Part shown: positions 32,747 through 44,308 of the stretch, piece after piece | Layout of the letters: each line of letters starts with the position of its first letter | Numbering within the stretch: position 1 is the first letter of the stretch | Source of the DNA: Leptodontidium sp. MPI-SDFR-AT-0119 | Taxonomy: Eukaryota; Ascomycota; Leotiomycetes; Helotiales; Leptodontidiaceae | NCBI GenBank assembly: GCA_020726505.1 | Contig: JAHLEZ010000012.1 | Coordinates: 1,612,001-1,676,000, forward strand | DNA length: 64,000 bases | Direction: 5' to 3' | Notes under the pieces: model-generated | Seen by the model: only the letters and a program-made list of their open reading frames with translations | The model's database searches: none | Told to the model about the DNA's origin: nothing | Position numbers and translations under genes: made by a program

Positions 32747-33991
32747 TTACCATTCAATGCCCTTCAGCTTCATCGGCAGGTGGAGAAATGAGTGGCCAAG
32801 TGCCGTAGGTTTTGGAGGCCTGCCTCCACGAATGTTGATCTGCAAAGCTTGGTGTAGTAATCTTGGTTCTCCTAGTTTTGCATCACGTTCTTTCCTTAAA
32901 TGTATAAAGTCCCCTTCTGTAACAGCATCTGCTAGATGTTTGTTCTGTTTTCTATGGTCTTGAACGCTCATAAATGCCATCGGCGTTGTGCGATCTTCCG
33001 GAGGATAGTCATGACCAGTCCAGATTTTCACGTGGTCAGGCAATGCGAGAAGCCTGCGACCTGAACGAAACAGATCGTTGGCACTGCCGCCAGGAAAGTC
33101 GCAGCGCGCGCTGCCAATATCTGCGTGAAAGATGGAATCGCCGCAGAAGACATTGTCTGGTATTTTTGTTAGCTCGTGGTCAAGACTAGTTGAAAGGGGT
33201 CTCAACTTACCTCCAATTTTGTATCCCAGATGATCAGGTGTATGGCCTGGCAGATGGAGGGCTGTGACCTTCAAGTCCCCGATACTGAATGTCTCATCAT
33301 CATCAAGAAACTTGTCGAAAACGCCGTCGTACTCAGCTGCCACGACACCGTACTTCTCTCCAAACATTTTCTGCACCTGTTTAATCCGCTTCCCAATGCA
33401 AGTCGGTGGCTTATGGCCACTCATACGATTGATTTTACCCTGCAAGTAGAATGCTGCTGTGAGGTGGTCTGCATGGGCATGTGTCTCCAAAATTCTGACC
33501 ACACTGTAGCCCGCCTCCACAGCCAGTGTGAGAAGTGAATCCGCGGTATGGGTTGTGATAGCCTGAGTTACCGGATCGTAGTCCAGCACTGGATCGATGA
33601 TAACAGCGGAGAGTGTAGATGGATCAACCACTAGATACTGCCATGTTCCAGTCTTCTTTTCGAAAATGCTGTGGATAATGGGTTGTGTGGGCGGGGAATT
33701 GGCGGTACTACGTGCAGCTTGTCCTGGGTCACTTCGAGACTCTCTGAGAGTAATAGAAGAGCCTGCTTTGTTTGATATTGCCCTGGAAGTCTTGTAGCCG
33801 ACTGGCAGACCTGCGACCATTCTGGAGTTCCGCTGTGCGCATGTCTCCACATCCTTGGATTGTTTCTGTGAAAAGAGGCTTCGAGTACACAGAATTCTAG
33901 ATGCTGGAGATCGAGTGGCAGTCTTTGAGCTGGAAGACAGACATGGAGTCAACTGCCCTGCAATGTTGGAGTGACGTTGAAACCCTTTCAT
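32747..33991 (-). CDS. Metallo-beta-lactamase-fold persulfide dioxygenase-like protein
   Basis: Two exons, 33991-33211 and 33156-32747, giving 396 residues. The N-terminal 100 residues are basic and Ser/Thr-rich, consistent with a mitochondrial presequence. The MBL metal site is ETHAHADH (His171, His173, Asp175, His176), then PGHTPDH, a CGDSIF loop after the intron, and TGHDYPP. The family includes ETHE1/Blh persulfide dioxygenases, which oxidise glutathione persulfide to sulfite with mononuclear iron. The neighbouring divergent gene encodes sulfide:quinone oxidoreductase, which produces that persulfide, so the pair likely forms one detoxification route. An upstream in-frame ATG at 34138 would add 49 residues. 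Confidence 0.88.
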   Translation of the reverse strand: MKGFQRHSNIAGQLTPCLSSSSKTATRSPASRILCTRSLFSQKQSKDVETCAQRNSRMVAGLPVGYKTSRAISNKAGSSITLRESRSDPGQAARSTANSPPTQPIIHSIFEKKTGTWQYLVVDPSTLSAVIIDPVLDYDPVTQAITTHTADSLLTLAVEAGYSVVRILETHAHADHLTAAFYLQGKINRMSGHKPPTCIGKRIKQVQKMFGEKYGVVAAEYDGVFDKFLDDDETFSIGDLKVTALHLPGHTPDHLGYKIGGKLRPLSTSLDHELTKIPDNVFCGDSIFHADIGSARCDFPGGSANDLFRSGRRLLALPDHVKIWTGHDYPPEDRTTPMAFMSVQDHRKQNKHLADAVTEGDFIHLRKERDAKLGEPRLLHQALQINIRGGRPPKPTALGHSFLHLPMKLKGIEW

Positions 33992-35175
33992 GATTGTCCG
34001 ACTGATCAGGGTCTCTGCCGGAGCAGCGGGATAGGTCACGGATATAACGGGAATAATTACAATTCGAGGAATGAAGTACAGTCTTGTTGTTGTAAAATGA
34101 GCGCGAACACTTGATAATATGTGGAATGGAAAGATCATCCAGACTAAGTCTCATAAGAACCGTCCGATCTTGACTTCGTACAGTAAGCGGGCTGTGCCGA
34201 GCTCACGCTTCGGCGACTATTAAGTGGGGGTCGCCGACCAACTGAAGAACTTCTTTGTCTATGGTATGAGCACTTTTTAGATGTGAATTCACCTAAGGTG
34301 AGAATGGGACATGGAAACTATCTTCTCGTCTAAGTGATCTCTGTCTGGCAACCGTAACTGGAGGTTTTTTCTACTTCCCCCGCAGAGTCAATCTTTGGGC
34401 CTGTGGTGGTCCGCTTTTTGGTGTGTAAATAGTTCCGCGATCGAGAAAGTTTAGAGAAAGATATAAGATAGACATGGCATGTTTGAGTAATTCCCATACC
34501 TATTTTGGTGTTCCTCTGGGCTAAATTTCATGTGGTCCGCCTGCCCCGGAGACATGCAAGAAAAGAAAGGGGTACTTCGCTTAGAGCCTTGAAAGCTTCA
34601 ACTCTGAGACAAGTCAACATCACGCCCGATGTTGGCAGTATATGATCTTAATGAGGCCTGAAAAGGGGATTTGGTTGTCCAAAAACGAAAATCGATCGAA
34701 CTGAATACCTGTTAGGTATAATTGACAGGTGGGGGTGTAGGCGATGCATGTCAAGGAAGTTCCATCAATGCCCGACGTTCACTGGCCTCCGAATCAGACC
34801 ACCAAAACACTGCCGTAGGTGGCGTGTCGTGCGTAACTTTGAGTGAGTTTGAGTGAAATATGAATCCCGAAACGCGGCGTGTTATGTCTGGTAAAGCTGC
34901 TCGTATGTTTTTTATCCAGGGATGTATGGTGTACTGTGGATACTTTACCGCCCCGGTGTTTGCATGACAAACGGCGATGGCGATTGGTCACTTGCGTTTC
35001 GGCAAGGATAGAAAAATCTTTCGCCTCATCCTCTCCGTACTTCGCCTTAAAGAACTGCAAGAATAGTCATCCTCCGATATCGCCGGTTGCATCTTTCCCT
35101 TCATTGTTCTGCTTGTTTGTGGTCGATCCATTCAAAGAAAACTCCGACTCCGCCTTCCTTAATCACATCGCCATC
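33992..35175. promoter_or_regulatory. Divergent promoter of the sulfide-oxidation pair
   Basis: 1.2 kb between the two start codons, with no supported coding sequence (an open frame upstream of the SQR ATG is an extension of that gene's frame). Co-regulation of the two genes is inferred. Confidence 0.5.
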
Positions 35176-36534
35176 ATGTATCGCAGCCAGATCTCTAGAA
35201 CGGCATGCTCGGCTGGGCAGCTACTCGTCAGGTCCCAGAAAGCCCAGATACTGCGGGGAATGGCAACAGTATCTCCTGTTAACAACATTAATCGAAATCA
35301 CAAAATTGTAGTTGTTGGCGGCGGTGCAGCAGGTCTTTCCGTCAGCCATCAACTCCTCCGGAAAGGGCAATTCACTGCAAACGAGATCGCCATTGTGGAC
35401 CCGGCAAAATGGCACAACTACCAGCCTGGATGGACTCTAGTCGGCGGCGGACTGAAGACGAAAGAAAATTTGCGAGAACCACTTGAGAGCCTGATTGATC
35501 CGAAACTTAAGTTCTACGACATCGGCGTTGGTTCGTTTGCTCCAGAGGACAATTCCATCACATTGAGTAATGGTGACAAGATCAACTACGAACAACTTGT
35601 TGTCGTACCCGGCATCAAGGTGGACTATGGAACTGTCAAGGGTTTGCCAGAAATTATCGCCCATCCGGAATCACCTGTTTCTTCCATCTACGATTACCAG
35701 TTTTGCGACAAAGTCTTCCCTCAAATTCAGAAACTCAAGAGCGGCACGGCTATCTTCACTCAGCCAGCCGGTGTGATCAAGTGTGCTGGTGCTCCACAGA
35801 AGATCATGTGGCTGGCACTGGATCACTGGAAGAAGGCGGGCCTTTACAATGGCAAAAGCTCCGAGTCACCGATAATGATTACTTTTGCTACTGGCCTGCC
35901 TACGATGTTCGGGGTGCCAAAGTACAGCGCCAAGCTCGAAGAAATGCGCATCGAAAGAGGAGTTGAAGGACTGTTCGAGCACGATCTCGTCGCTGTCGAT
36001 GGCAACAAGGCGATCTTCGCTCGGCCTGGTGGGAAAGAGCAAGTGACTAGACAATTTGACTTCCTGCACGTGGCACCTAAGAATAGGCCTCATACTTTTG
36101 TCAAAGAAAGTGTACTATCAAACGAAGCTGGATACGTCGATGTTGACGAAGGCACCACTCGACACCGAAAATTCCACAATGTTTGGTCAATTGGCGATGC
36201 TTCCAGCCTTCCCACATCCAAGACTGTTGCCGCAATCACTTCCGAAGCTCCAGTCTTGGTCAGCAACCTGATGCTAGCGTTGGATGGAAAGGATCCCCAG
36301 GCACTGTATGACGGATATACATCCTGCCCGCTGCTGACAGAGTACGGAAAAGTCTTACTTGCTGAATTCAAGTATGGAGGAGAACCCAAGGAGACTTTCA
36401 GCAGTTGGTTCGGTATTGACCAAGCAGTTCCACGCAGGGCATTCTACCATTTGAAGAAAGACTTTTTCCCCTGGGTGTATGGCAAATATATGTTGAAAGG
36501 GAGGTGGGGAGGACCTAATGGCTGGATCAACTAA
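35176..36534 (+). CDS. sqr: Mitochondrial sulfide:quinone oxidoreductase (Hmt2/SQRDL type)
   Basis: An intronless gene of 452 residues. The first 30 residues are basic and hydroxylated, fitting a mitochondrial presequence. The FAD-binding GGGAAG motif lies at residues 48-53; IKCAGAPQK carries the catalytic Cys region of type II SQR; WSIGDASSLPTSKT near the C-terminus is the second FAD-contact motif. A C-terminal amphipathic end (FPWVYGKYMLKGRWGG) probably anchors it in the membrane. The enzyme oxidises sulfide, passes electrons to ubiquinone and yields a persulfide. It matches fission yeast Hmt2 and animal SQRDL. The reading frame extends upstream of 35176, but the chosen ATG gives the family-typical start. 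Confidence 0.93.
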   Translation: MYRSQISRTACSAGQLLVRSQKAQILRGMATVSPVNNINRNHKIVVVGGGAAGLSVSHQLLRKGQFTANEIAIVDPAKWHNYQPGWTLVGGGLKTKENLREPLESLIDPKLKFYDIGVGSFAPEDNSITLSNGDKINYEQLVVVPGIKVDYGTVKGLPEIIAHPESPVSSIYDYQFCDKVFPQIQKLKSGTAIFTQPAGVIKCAGAPQKIMWLALDHWKKAGLYNGKSSESPIMITFATGLPTMFGVPKYSAKLEEMRIERGVEGLFEHDLVAVDGNKAIFARPGGKEQVTRQFDFLHVAPKNRPHTFVKESVLSNEAGYVDVDEGTTRHRKFHNVWSIGDASSLPTSKTVAAITSEAPVLVSNLMLALDGKDPQALYDGYTSCPLLTEYGKVLLAEFKYGGEPKETFSSWFGIDQAVPRRAFYHLKKDFFPWVYGKYMLKGRWGGPNGWIN

Positions 36535-38792
36535 GCCGGCCCGTCCGTTTGGCACCTACGGTATAATGCCTTGGCAGCAAGTAGATGATGAATAGGAAAA
36601 CAAACTAACCACTTCCCAGGACGAAATTTAGTTGTTTCGATTACCAGTTGTTAGGTTCTTAGGGACTTTTATGTTTTTGATGTATATAACAGAGTACCAG
36701 ACGCATAGACCAGAGTCATATCTGTAGGATTAGGGGGTCAAATACCTGTTGCTCCACTAGCCATGGATACTCATGTAGAAATAACTTATGTTGTCTGTGG
36801 CATCAGGAGCAAGTGAGGTCGTTCCCATTCACTTCAAGTTGCGGAAACTCAGCACTTGCGTTGCCAGCCTCCTCTCAGTACCCGACAATCTCATCCTCAA
36901 GGCCGAGGTGTGAGTTGAGGCGAAAGATACAATTTCTTTCAGTACCGGTTGTTGATACCCGCAAGAGAAAGCAAATGTCTCTGTGATCGGCTCTAGGAAT
37001 ATTTATTGCTAGAGTCAAAGAGTTTCAAAGACACATTTTATGGCTTGATTGGGCTTTCACACAGGCGCATAACAAGTGTGACGGGTAACACGACCGAGTA
37101 ACGGAGCTAACGGTCTTTTATCAACCAGTTATTCTTGTAGGATATGGGGCTCGCAGTATTATAGTTCTGGCCCGACGGACTCATTGCCGTTTTTAAGTCA
37201 GTGCTGCCCCTAATTAAGCCGATCAAAATGAATCACACTCTCCCATGCGGGGATTGGATGACAGGATGTCAGCATCTGTGGACCATGATGACTCGCTACA
37301 GAACCCCAGTGTAATATGGTCCTATTTAAAAGCTGTTTAATGGCCATGGACGAGGATGCTTGACAGAGTGAGTTCGCGCTGCTAGGGAGTCTCGGCGATG
37401 AAGGTTACAGCTGACCTAGTCCCACTGTACCAGCGCAAGGCTGGTTCTTGGTTCGATCTACAGCAAGAGACATGTCGGGTCTTTCAGAAGGCTAGCAGAG
37501 AATCAATTCTAGATATATACCAGACGACGCTTTGATGTAGCTTTGAAAGTCGTCTTCTCTGACTCAAACCAGCCTATTCGTCCCCATTTCCATTGTGGTA
37601 GAGTGAAATACCTGACAAGACTATATTCTCAAAGAACAGTTCTCCCAACAAACTGCCCCCCATGTAAAAAGAAGCCATTCCAAATAACCACGGAACCCAC
37701 CACAGTCTAATCAACAGCGTCGTAATCTTGAGCTCCTTGTCCTCTGCTGATTTTCTAAGCGACCCCCTGAAAGTTAAGCGAGCTTCGTTGTCCTGCGCGG
37801 CGATAAAGCATGCTGACTCCATCAATCGGCCTTACGGGCCCATTTATAAAACAATCCGCATCACGATGAGGTGTGACGATTTGACTGTTAAGTAGACATT
37901 TATCGGGTCCGAAATTGCACATGTCGTCATTTTGGACTTAGCTGTCTTCGGTGGAGTGTTCCACAGCCGTCGCGGCTGATAGGGCGGGAAGCTATGGACA
38001 TGAGAAGAATAGTGCGGGTATTGAGCGTTCTTGGTGGATTGGGCTTAGAGTTTCCGGTGCATAGACTGTGTCTTTCTGTTGAATATCAGCCCAAGGCAGA
38101 CCCAAGCTCAAATTATCTGAGAGTAGGAGAAGGCTATCATGTTCAGGGGTTCGGAAGCAGGCTTTAGCCCTGGGATATTCTATATCCGAAGACAGCGTCT
38201 ACATCCGTACCGTACTCGGCAGAATGTACTGGGTTGCATCAAACAGATCACGGATTGAGAAAATGGCCATGTAAGCCCTAGACACCAAGCACGGGTCCGA
38301 GCTGATTAATCGGAGAAAGAATGCTTGACACTTGTCAGCTTCTCGCATGAATGTTCTAGAGCCATATGAATCAAATGGAAAAATACTAGTTCAACTGATG
38401 CAATTTGAAATTAGACTGAAGGCGTTGAGAAGGGTGGGTTGATTGGTTAAGTTGACCTGATCTGCCGGCATTGGCATGCAGGGGTGCTGACAAACAGACT
38501 CGGTTCTTTTATTGCTCGATTGGGATTGTGCACTACGACCGGGATTAGTGAGCGTGCCTACCAGACGCCATTTGTGGCTTTTGAGGCCTATGCTTGTTGA
38601 TTGTGTTGTTTTTGGTGCGACCAATGACGGCTTAGCATGGTAGGAGCTGTCAGACTCCCCCTGGCTATTTGAGATGTGAAATATCCTATATCTTTGAAGC
38701 CTCCCGAAGTAATCACAGAAGCAATATCGATACCCTTAAACTTGGACTCTAGAATCTGAACCTCGTGCAAGTCCCCCGTTTGAATAATTGCT
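36535..38792. other. Gene-poor stretch
   Basis: About 2.3 kb with only short frames. A minus frame at 37574-37825 reads like part of a membrane protein but has no partner exons. No repeat or mobile element seen. Some of it must hold the MFS promoter. Confidence 0.4.
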
Positions 38793-40833
38793 ATGGATTT
38801 GTTTCGAGAGTCGGCTGTAGGCCAAGTGATTCGATACGCAACAAGGAACAAGTACCTGTTGTATCCTGAAGAGAAAGGGGATTTCCACTGGGCACCACTG
38901 GTAGGCAACTCCAATTTCCCATCTTTGCTTTAATTCCCAAAAGCCAACAACATCCAGGATGCACTTCTAGCTGAAAAAGACAACCCGACAACTTCCGGGG
39001 AGAAAGCGCCTCAAGACAATCCCGCTTCAGACAGCGACAACGAATCCAGGGAGAAGAAAGCACAAAAGGATGTCAAAGATGACGAAAATGCCGAAACACA
39101 AGATCCAACGCCCTTCCGTCTCGAATCCATCAGAACAGGAGGTAACGACGAGGCGATCCGTACCCAGACCAACGGCTCAGCCGTCAATCGAGAGTTGACT
39201 CGCACCTCCACAGCACCATACACCCGTGAACGATTCGACGTCGAGCAAGGGATAGCAGCTGAACGGACAAAGTCCATTGCCATTGCACCAGCTAAGACCA
39301 CTGATGGTACGATCCTCGTAGACTGGTACACTACCGATGACATTGCCAACCCGCAGAATTGGACATCCTCCAAGAAATCTATCGTTCTCCTTCAGCTATG
39401 CATGTACTCTTTGGCCGTCTACGGGGCCTCTAGTATGTATGTCCCAGGCGAAGGTGGAGTGATGGGAAAATTCCACGTCGGAGCTACACCTGCAGCAATC
39501 GGTCTCGCTATCTACGTTGTTGGATATGGAATAGGTCCCTTGTTGTTCGCTCCTATGAGCGAGATTGCCTCGATAGGGCGAAACTGGGTTTATGTGCCAA
39601 CTTTCACTCTGTTTGTTATTCTGTCGATCCCCACTGCTGTTGTGGATAACTATGGCGGCTTGTTGGTACTCAGATTCTTGACTGGCTTCTTTGGGAGTCC
39701 ATGTCTGGCTAACGGAGGGGCATCCGTTGGAGACATGTATTCTCTGCTTGAACTTCCTGTGTACCTGTCAGCATGGACGGCAGCTTGTTTCTGGGGCCCT
39801 GCCATCGGTCCCATTATCGCTGGGTAAGTCTCTCTGTACCATGTTTGAGCCAATACTAAACCCTTGCCCAGATTTGCAGTTCAAGCCAAGGGGTGGAGAT
39901 GGGGACTTTGGGAGATTGTCTGGATGACCGGTCCAATTCTCACTGTCTTCCTTTTCGCATACCCAGAGACATCCGCAGACAACATTCTCCGTCGCCGAGC
40001 ACAGCGTCTCAGAAAACTCACTGGACGGGATAACATCAAATCGAAGAGCGAAATTGAGCAAGCTAAGTTGAAGGCTTCTGAGGTATTCTGGGATGCTATT
40101 ATCAAGCCTATCGAGATCATGGTTAAGGACCCTGCTATTACATTCACGAACATCTACGTGAGTATTCTTCTTTGATTCTGTCATCATCATGTCTACTTTT
40201 GATTGAACAAGACTGACAAAATAATAGACATCACTCACCTACGGCATCTACTACTCTTTCTTCGAAGTCTTCCAACTTGTCTACCCCCCAATCTACCATT
40301 TCAACATTGGTGAAGTGGGACTCTGCTTCCTCACGATCGGGGTCGCTTGTCTCATTGGCGTTATTGGCTTCCTGATCTACCAATTCAAGTACCTCATACC
40401 AGACATCAAGAAGAACGGTCTTCGGGAGCCAGAGCATCGACTCGTCCCTGCTCTTCTCGGTGTCGTATTCCTCCCCGTAGGATATTTCATGTTCGGATGG
40501 ACTGCACGACACGCTGTCCATTGGATTGTTAGTTTGATCGGTGTGACGATTCTCGTTACTGCGAACTTCCTGATCTTTCAATGTGTGTTCGTTTACCTGC
40601 CCCTCTCGTACCCCAAATATGCGGCAAGCTTGTTCGCGGCAAACGATCTTTCGCGATCTATGTTTGCGGCTGCTTGCATTCTGTTTTCCAGACCCATGTT
40701 CATCAACTTGGGTATCGGGGGTGGCGTGAGTCTGTTGGCTGGGTTGTCGTGCCTTGGTGTCGTTGGTATGTTTTACTTGTGGAAGTATGGCGGGTGGTTG
40801 AGATCGAAGAGTACGTTTGCTGCTCATAATTAG
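38793..40833 (+). CDS. MFS transporter, DHA1-type multidrug/metabolite exporter
   Basis: Four exons, 38793-38900, 38958-39823, 39872-40157 and 40228-40833, giving 621 residues. The short first exon encodes MDLFRESAVGQVIRY...YPEEKGDF, the usual N-terminal motif of fungal DHA1 transporters; without it the long exon has no start codon, so the splice to 38958 is needed. A hydrophilic linker precedes a 12-helix MFS core with VGYGIGPLLFAPMSE (loop 2-3 motif) and GRNWVYVPTF. The central cytoplasmic loop is charged. Family members export drugs, polyamines or secondary metabolites at the plasma membrane. Lying about 6 kb beyond the RiPP regulator, it could export that product, but this is only positional. 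Confidence 0.88.
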
Positions 40834-41360
40834 GAAGAGCGTGGAAAATGGAAGTGGGTTGATGAGGTGATCAAGGGAGTGGTACGAAAGTAGCGGACGA
40901 GCAGGGCGGACATGTTGCCGGAAAGGACACTTCGACAAAATTGAACAACACATGATACACTAGGCTTCGTAAGTAATTCATAATAATACAGATATAATTA
41001 GGATATGCCCCAAGCCATGAAATAAGTACAGGCCCAAAAGCCTTTCCTAAGCCATTTCGGGTAAATGAAGACCTTGGATGGAGTGTTCCAACCAACTTAT
41101 CTCCTGCATGTCTCTAACTAATTCATTCTGTACAGTTGCCCGTCAACATCTGACCTCGAAGCGGGAATCCGCCCTGATTTGTATTTCCTCTTCTCCCTCG
41201 GCTCTCGCTCTCTTCTCGATCTTTTGGTACTGCTTGATCAAGTATCGACGTGTGCCATGTCTTGCGAGCTCCCATATCAGAAATCTTCCTATCTCCAGAG
41301 ACTTTCTGAGCACCTTTCATTAAACATCATACAATTCCATATTTCCAACCTGGAACAAAT
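40834..41360. other. Convergent intergenic region
   Basis: About 530 bp between the MFS gene (+) and the RING gene (-). A minus frame antisense to the MFS last exon runs in from the left but is not convincing. Confidence 0.35.
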
Positions 41361-42030
41361 TCACGCATCGCTATCCAACCCAGACCGACAAACAGGACAA
41401 GCCCTCGTAGCATCCCGTTGATACCACCTCGTAGCGCATTCAAAGTGAAAGACATGGGCACAGGACATAGTGTAAACAGGTTGATCATCCCTCACAACAT
41501 CCAAACATATCGCACTACATGAATCGAAACGATCAGTCCCCATCATTCTCATGAAATGCAAACAGATGCGACCCGCATGAAAAGGGCAACTCACCAAATC
41601 TCACTCTCCCATTCCGAGTATCCTTTCTCCAAATGATCGCCCCCAGATTTATCCCTAGAACCTCGCTCAGCCTGCCTCTGGGCATGAGCAGCCTTCCATT
41701 CAATAACTGATTGTCCGCTTTCCCTGGACGTATTCCTCTGCAAACTATGCACATGAGCTTGCCTTTCTATACTGCGCTTGCGAAGGTAGCGAGTAGTGGT
41801 ACAGCTATCATATTCTCTTAGCTGGATATTCCATAAATTGTTTACTCGTCCAAGGTGAGAAGAAATTGACCTTACCAGAGAAAAGCGAGGAACGAAAGCC
41901 CCAACACAACGCCCACGAATACCATCGCCATGTTGTGTCTCGTAGACGTTGTCGCAGGTTCGTCTTGGCGTTTCGATATCATAGTGTCTGCGAGTGGGTT
42001 GTTGACGCCCATTCGATTCGGTATAAACAT
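41361..42030 (-). CDS. Small membrane RING-H2 ubiquitin-ligase-like protein
   Basis: Three exons, 42030-41876, 41804-41595 and 41514-41361, giving 172 residues. A membrane segment lies at about residues 35-52 (MVFVGVVLGLSFLAFL). The RING-H2 domain is at the C-terminus: CAIC, then MSCAHVFHFEC and CPVC, i.e. the C3H2C3 ligand order, so zinc binding and E2 recruitment should work. The second splice creates the first Cys of the RING exactly (TG|T), strong support for the model. Similar small membrane RING-H2 proteins serve in organelle or endomembrane ubiquitination. Substrate unknown. Confidence 0.82.
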
Positions 42031-42229
42031 GATTCTGACGCCTCCTTAATTCCAAAGATAAGGTGAATGATTTTCTCTAGACGATATCTCGAATTTTCGA
42101 CAACTGAGCGTTTTACGTGTCGTATTCCTGTCGTAGAGCAAATACCAAAGCATGGTGTTGACGAGCAAAGACGCGTCTAGGACAATATGATATATCCTTC
42201 CACCCCGCCACCCCTCAAAATATCGTCAT

Positions 42230-42257
42230 CACGCACCACGCACCACGCACCACGCAC
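42230..42257. repeat. Four tandem copies of CACGCAC
   Basis: 28 bases of a perfect 7-nt tandem repeat downstream of the WOPR gene (3' side). A simple minisatellite; no function evident. Confidence 0.85.
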
Positions 42258-42297
42258 AAGTTATCAATGGCATGTTTCCCAACAGCTGATGTCCGTA

Positions 42298-42849
42298 TTA
42301 TTTCTTGACCATTCTTGGAGTTACGCTCGGCGGCTCTGTACATAGGGAGAGTGGTGCCACTCTTGTCAGGTATTTGGCTTGGGAAACTTGGCTTGGGTTG
42401 GCGAGCGTTCTTGGTACGGATAATCGGTTCGGGTGAGGTGGGGAGCAATAAAACGTGACTTTGTCCTCTGACAAAGTGCTGGAGAGAATCCATAATGATC
42501 GTTTGGTGAATTTGTTAATCCATGTGGGTGGTTTATACGATGTCGTAGAACGAATGTTGGCTGAAAGGACGACATCGTGGATAAACAGTATTATGTATGG
42601 ATTCATTTTGGTTTCCTCGCTTACCAGGCTAGGTTGTTGATTTTCAAGATACAATCTCTTGAACAAGGCCAGCTCTATTGAGATTTCTTTGACGAATTTT
42701 ACACAGAATGAGGCGGAAATGTGTTCTAGTCTTGCCAATGTCGAACTTTTTTGCTCGGCCTTACTTGAATTACCAGAAATGTCAACAACCACGAGCGACT
42801 GGTTGGACCCAAAGAATAATGCTGCACTTGCCTTTTGAATGCTAACCAA
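42298..42849 (-). CDS. Unsupported hypothetical frame
   Basis: A 183-codon open frame between the WOPR gene and the RING gene. No signal peptide, domain or compositional sign of selection; I do not recognise it. Listed because of its length; it may be chance or part of an untranslated region. Confidence 0.15.
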   Translation of the reverse strand: MVSIQKASAALFFGSNQSLVVVDISGNSSKAEQKSSTLARLEHISASFCVKFVKEISIELALFKRLYLENQQPSLVSEETKMNPYIILFIHDVVLSANIRSTTSYKPPTWINKFTKRSLWILSSTLSEDKVTFYCSPPHPNRLSVPRTLANPSQVSQAKYLTRVAPLSLCTEPPSVTPRMVKK

Positions 42850-42964
42850 TCCACCTACCTGATAATGGAAAAAAATTCATTGTGAAATATCGAATTGCAA
42901 AGCTACAACATCAATCACTGTTTAATCGCCTCCGTTTTGGAAGGGCAGAAGCTTGAATTGATTG

Positions 42965-44308
42965 TCAATCTGCTAAAAATCTCCTATCCAAAGACCGAAC
43001 ATTCTTCTCATCATCTCTATGAACCTTAATAGTCTGATAAGCTATATTCCTCTCTCTCAAGTCCTCCCAACGAGTCTCGCCAAATGCCCCTGCTGGTCTC
43101 AAGCTCGCCTGCTGAACTAGAGGCTCGATGTGATGGGACTGATGTCTGCTGATTCTTTCTCGTTCCAATTCTGGCATTGGGAGAGAAGAGCAGGGCGGAC
43201 AAGAGAGGTATTTCATGTCGATTTTGATAGATTTGGCTGTCGCGGACGGCATTTCGATGTTGTTTGGAGTAATTTGATGATATAAGTGTCCCTCAGCGCT
43301 ATGTGTTCCGACCGATGGAATGGCTGCTTTGATGAGAGAATCTTTTTGATGAGGAGTGATGAACGAATTTGGAGATCTTGGTGGCGATGCAAGAGGACAA
43401 ACCACGGATTGGAAAGTCTGCTGTTGTAGCGTACCGAAGGGCAACGAGTGTGTTGAGATACCAGCCGGTTGGAGACGAGAATATTGAGGGTGATGCAACT
43501 CATATGGTGGAACAATCGGCGCACTTTGTGAGAATGATTTAAGCAGCATGCAGAGGCTCATGAAATCGCTACCCCAAGCTTGTGCACGGCTTGACGAAAC
43601 ATCGCGAAGGTGGTTTGGATCAACCGGGAGGTGCAATTGTTGGGATGGAGGCAAACTAACATTGGGATGCGTACCCATGAAAGGCGATGGACTGATGATA
43701 TGTGAACCTCCCTCGGCTACCTTGTGTCTGTATTTCGAATTGTTGAAATTATTGGGGAAAGCCACAGAAAGCCTTGCTCCAATCTTCTCCTCAATTAGGT
43801 GTCTGAGACAATGATCACTGGTCGGTGTCGGCAGGTCTGGGCTGTTACCACGACTCGGGTTGTGGTAAGTCACCAAGTGAAGTTGCCGCCCGGACGTGGT
43901 GATGGTCATGGATTTCCTTACAAGTCCGTTTGGCTTGTAAATATACCCATCTGTCGCTCCATCGTCAGTTTGCAGATCCAGGTCTCTTCCCCGTGGATTT
44001 GTTTTCCCATGGGCATCTAGAGCATCACTCTCGTCGACAATGCTCGTCCTCCTAACCTTTCTCTCCATTTCTCGACGTATGATGAAAGTTTCCGACAACG
44101 CGATCGAGCCCCATAGCCTTCCATCCGTCCAGCGTTGAATCCCAGCTTCCAATTCGTCCCAAACGAATACCGCTCCAGGCGATATCAAGACCTTCCTCTC
44201 CTTCCGTGACAGGCGACGCAGAATTTTTGGCAAAACGTCTAGTTGGCATGCCTCAAACAGCAGGATTGCATCTTCTCTGGTGCGGACATAGCCTTGATAT
44301 GTTGCCAT
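42965..44308 (-). CDS. WOPR (Gti1/Pac2) transcription regulator
   Basis: An intronless gene of 447 residues from the ATG at 44308; an ATG 24 bases upstream would add eight residues. The WOPR domain is in two boxes: TYQGYVRTREDAILLFEACQ at the start with VFVWDELEAGIQRWTDGRLW, and, after a linker, GLVRKSMTITTSGRQLHLVTY (about residues 135-165). The rest is disordered and Pro/Ser/His-rich. WOPR proteins (Wor1, Ryp1, Sge1, Pac2) bind DNA through both boxes and control morphology, pathogenicity and secondary metabolism. The RTREDAILLFEA form is closer to the Pac2 branch than to Sge1/Ryp1, which I infer from memory. Target genes unknown. Confidence 0.9.
   Translation of the reverse strand: MATYQGYVRTREDAILLFEACQLDVLPKILRRLSRKERKVLISPGAVFVWDELEAGIQRWTDGRLWGSIALSETFIIRREMERKVRRTSIVDESDALDAHGKTNPRGRDLDLQTDDGATDGYIYKPNGLVRKSMTITTSGRQLHLVTYHNPSRGNSPDLPTPTSDHCLRHLIEEKIGARLSVAFPNNFNNSKYRHKVAEGGSHIISPSPFMGTHPNVSLPPSQQLHLPVDPNHLRDVSSSRAQAWGSDFMSLCMLLKSFSQSAPIVPPYELHHPQYSRLQPAGISTHSLPFGTLQQQTFQSVVCPLASPPRSPNSFITPHQKDSLIKAAIPSVGTHSAEGHLYHQITPNNIEMPSATAKSIKIDMKYLSCPPCSSLPMPELERERISRHQSHHIEPLVQQASLRPAGAFGETRWEDLRERNIAYQTIKVHRDDEKNVRSLDRRFLAD

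Noticed and set aside
37574..37825. A minus frame resembling a membrane-protein fragment
   Set aside because: No start context, no neighbouring exons in phase and no recognisable family.
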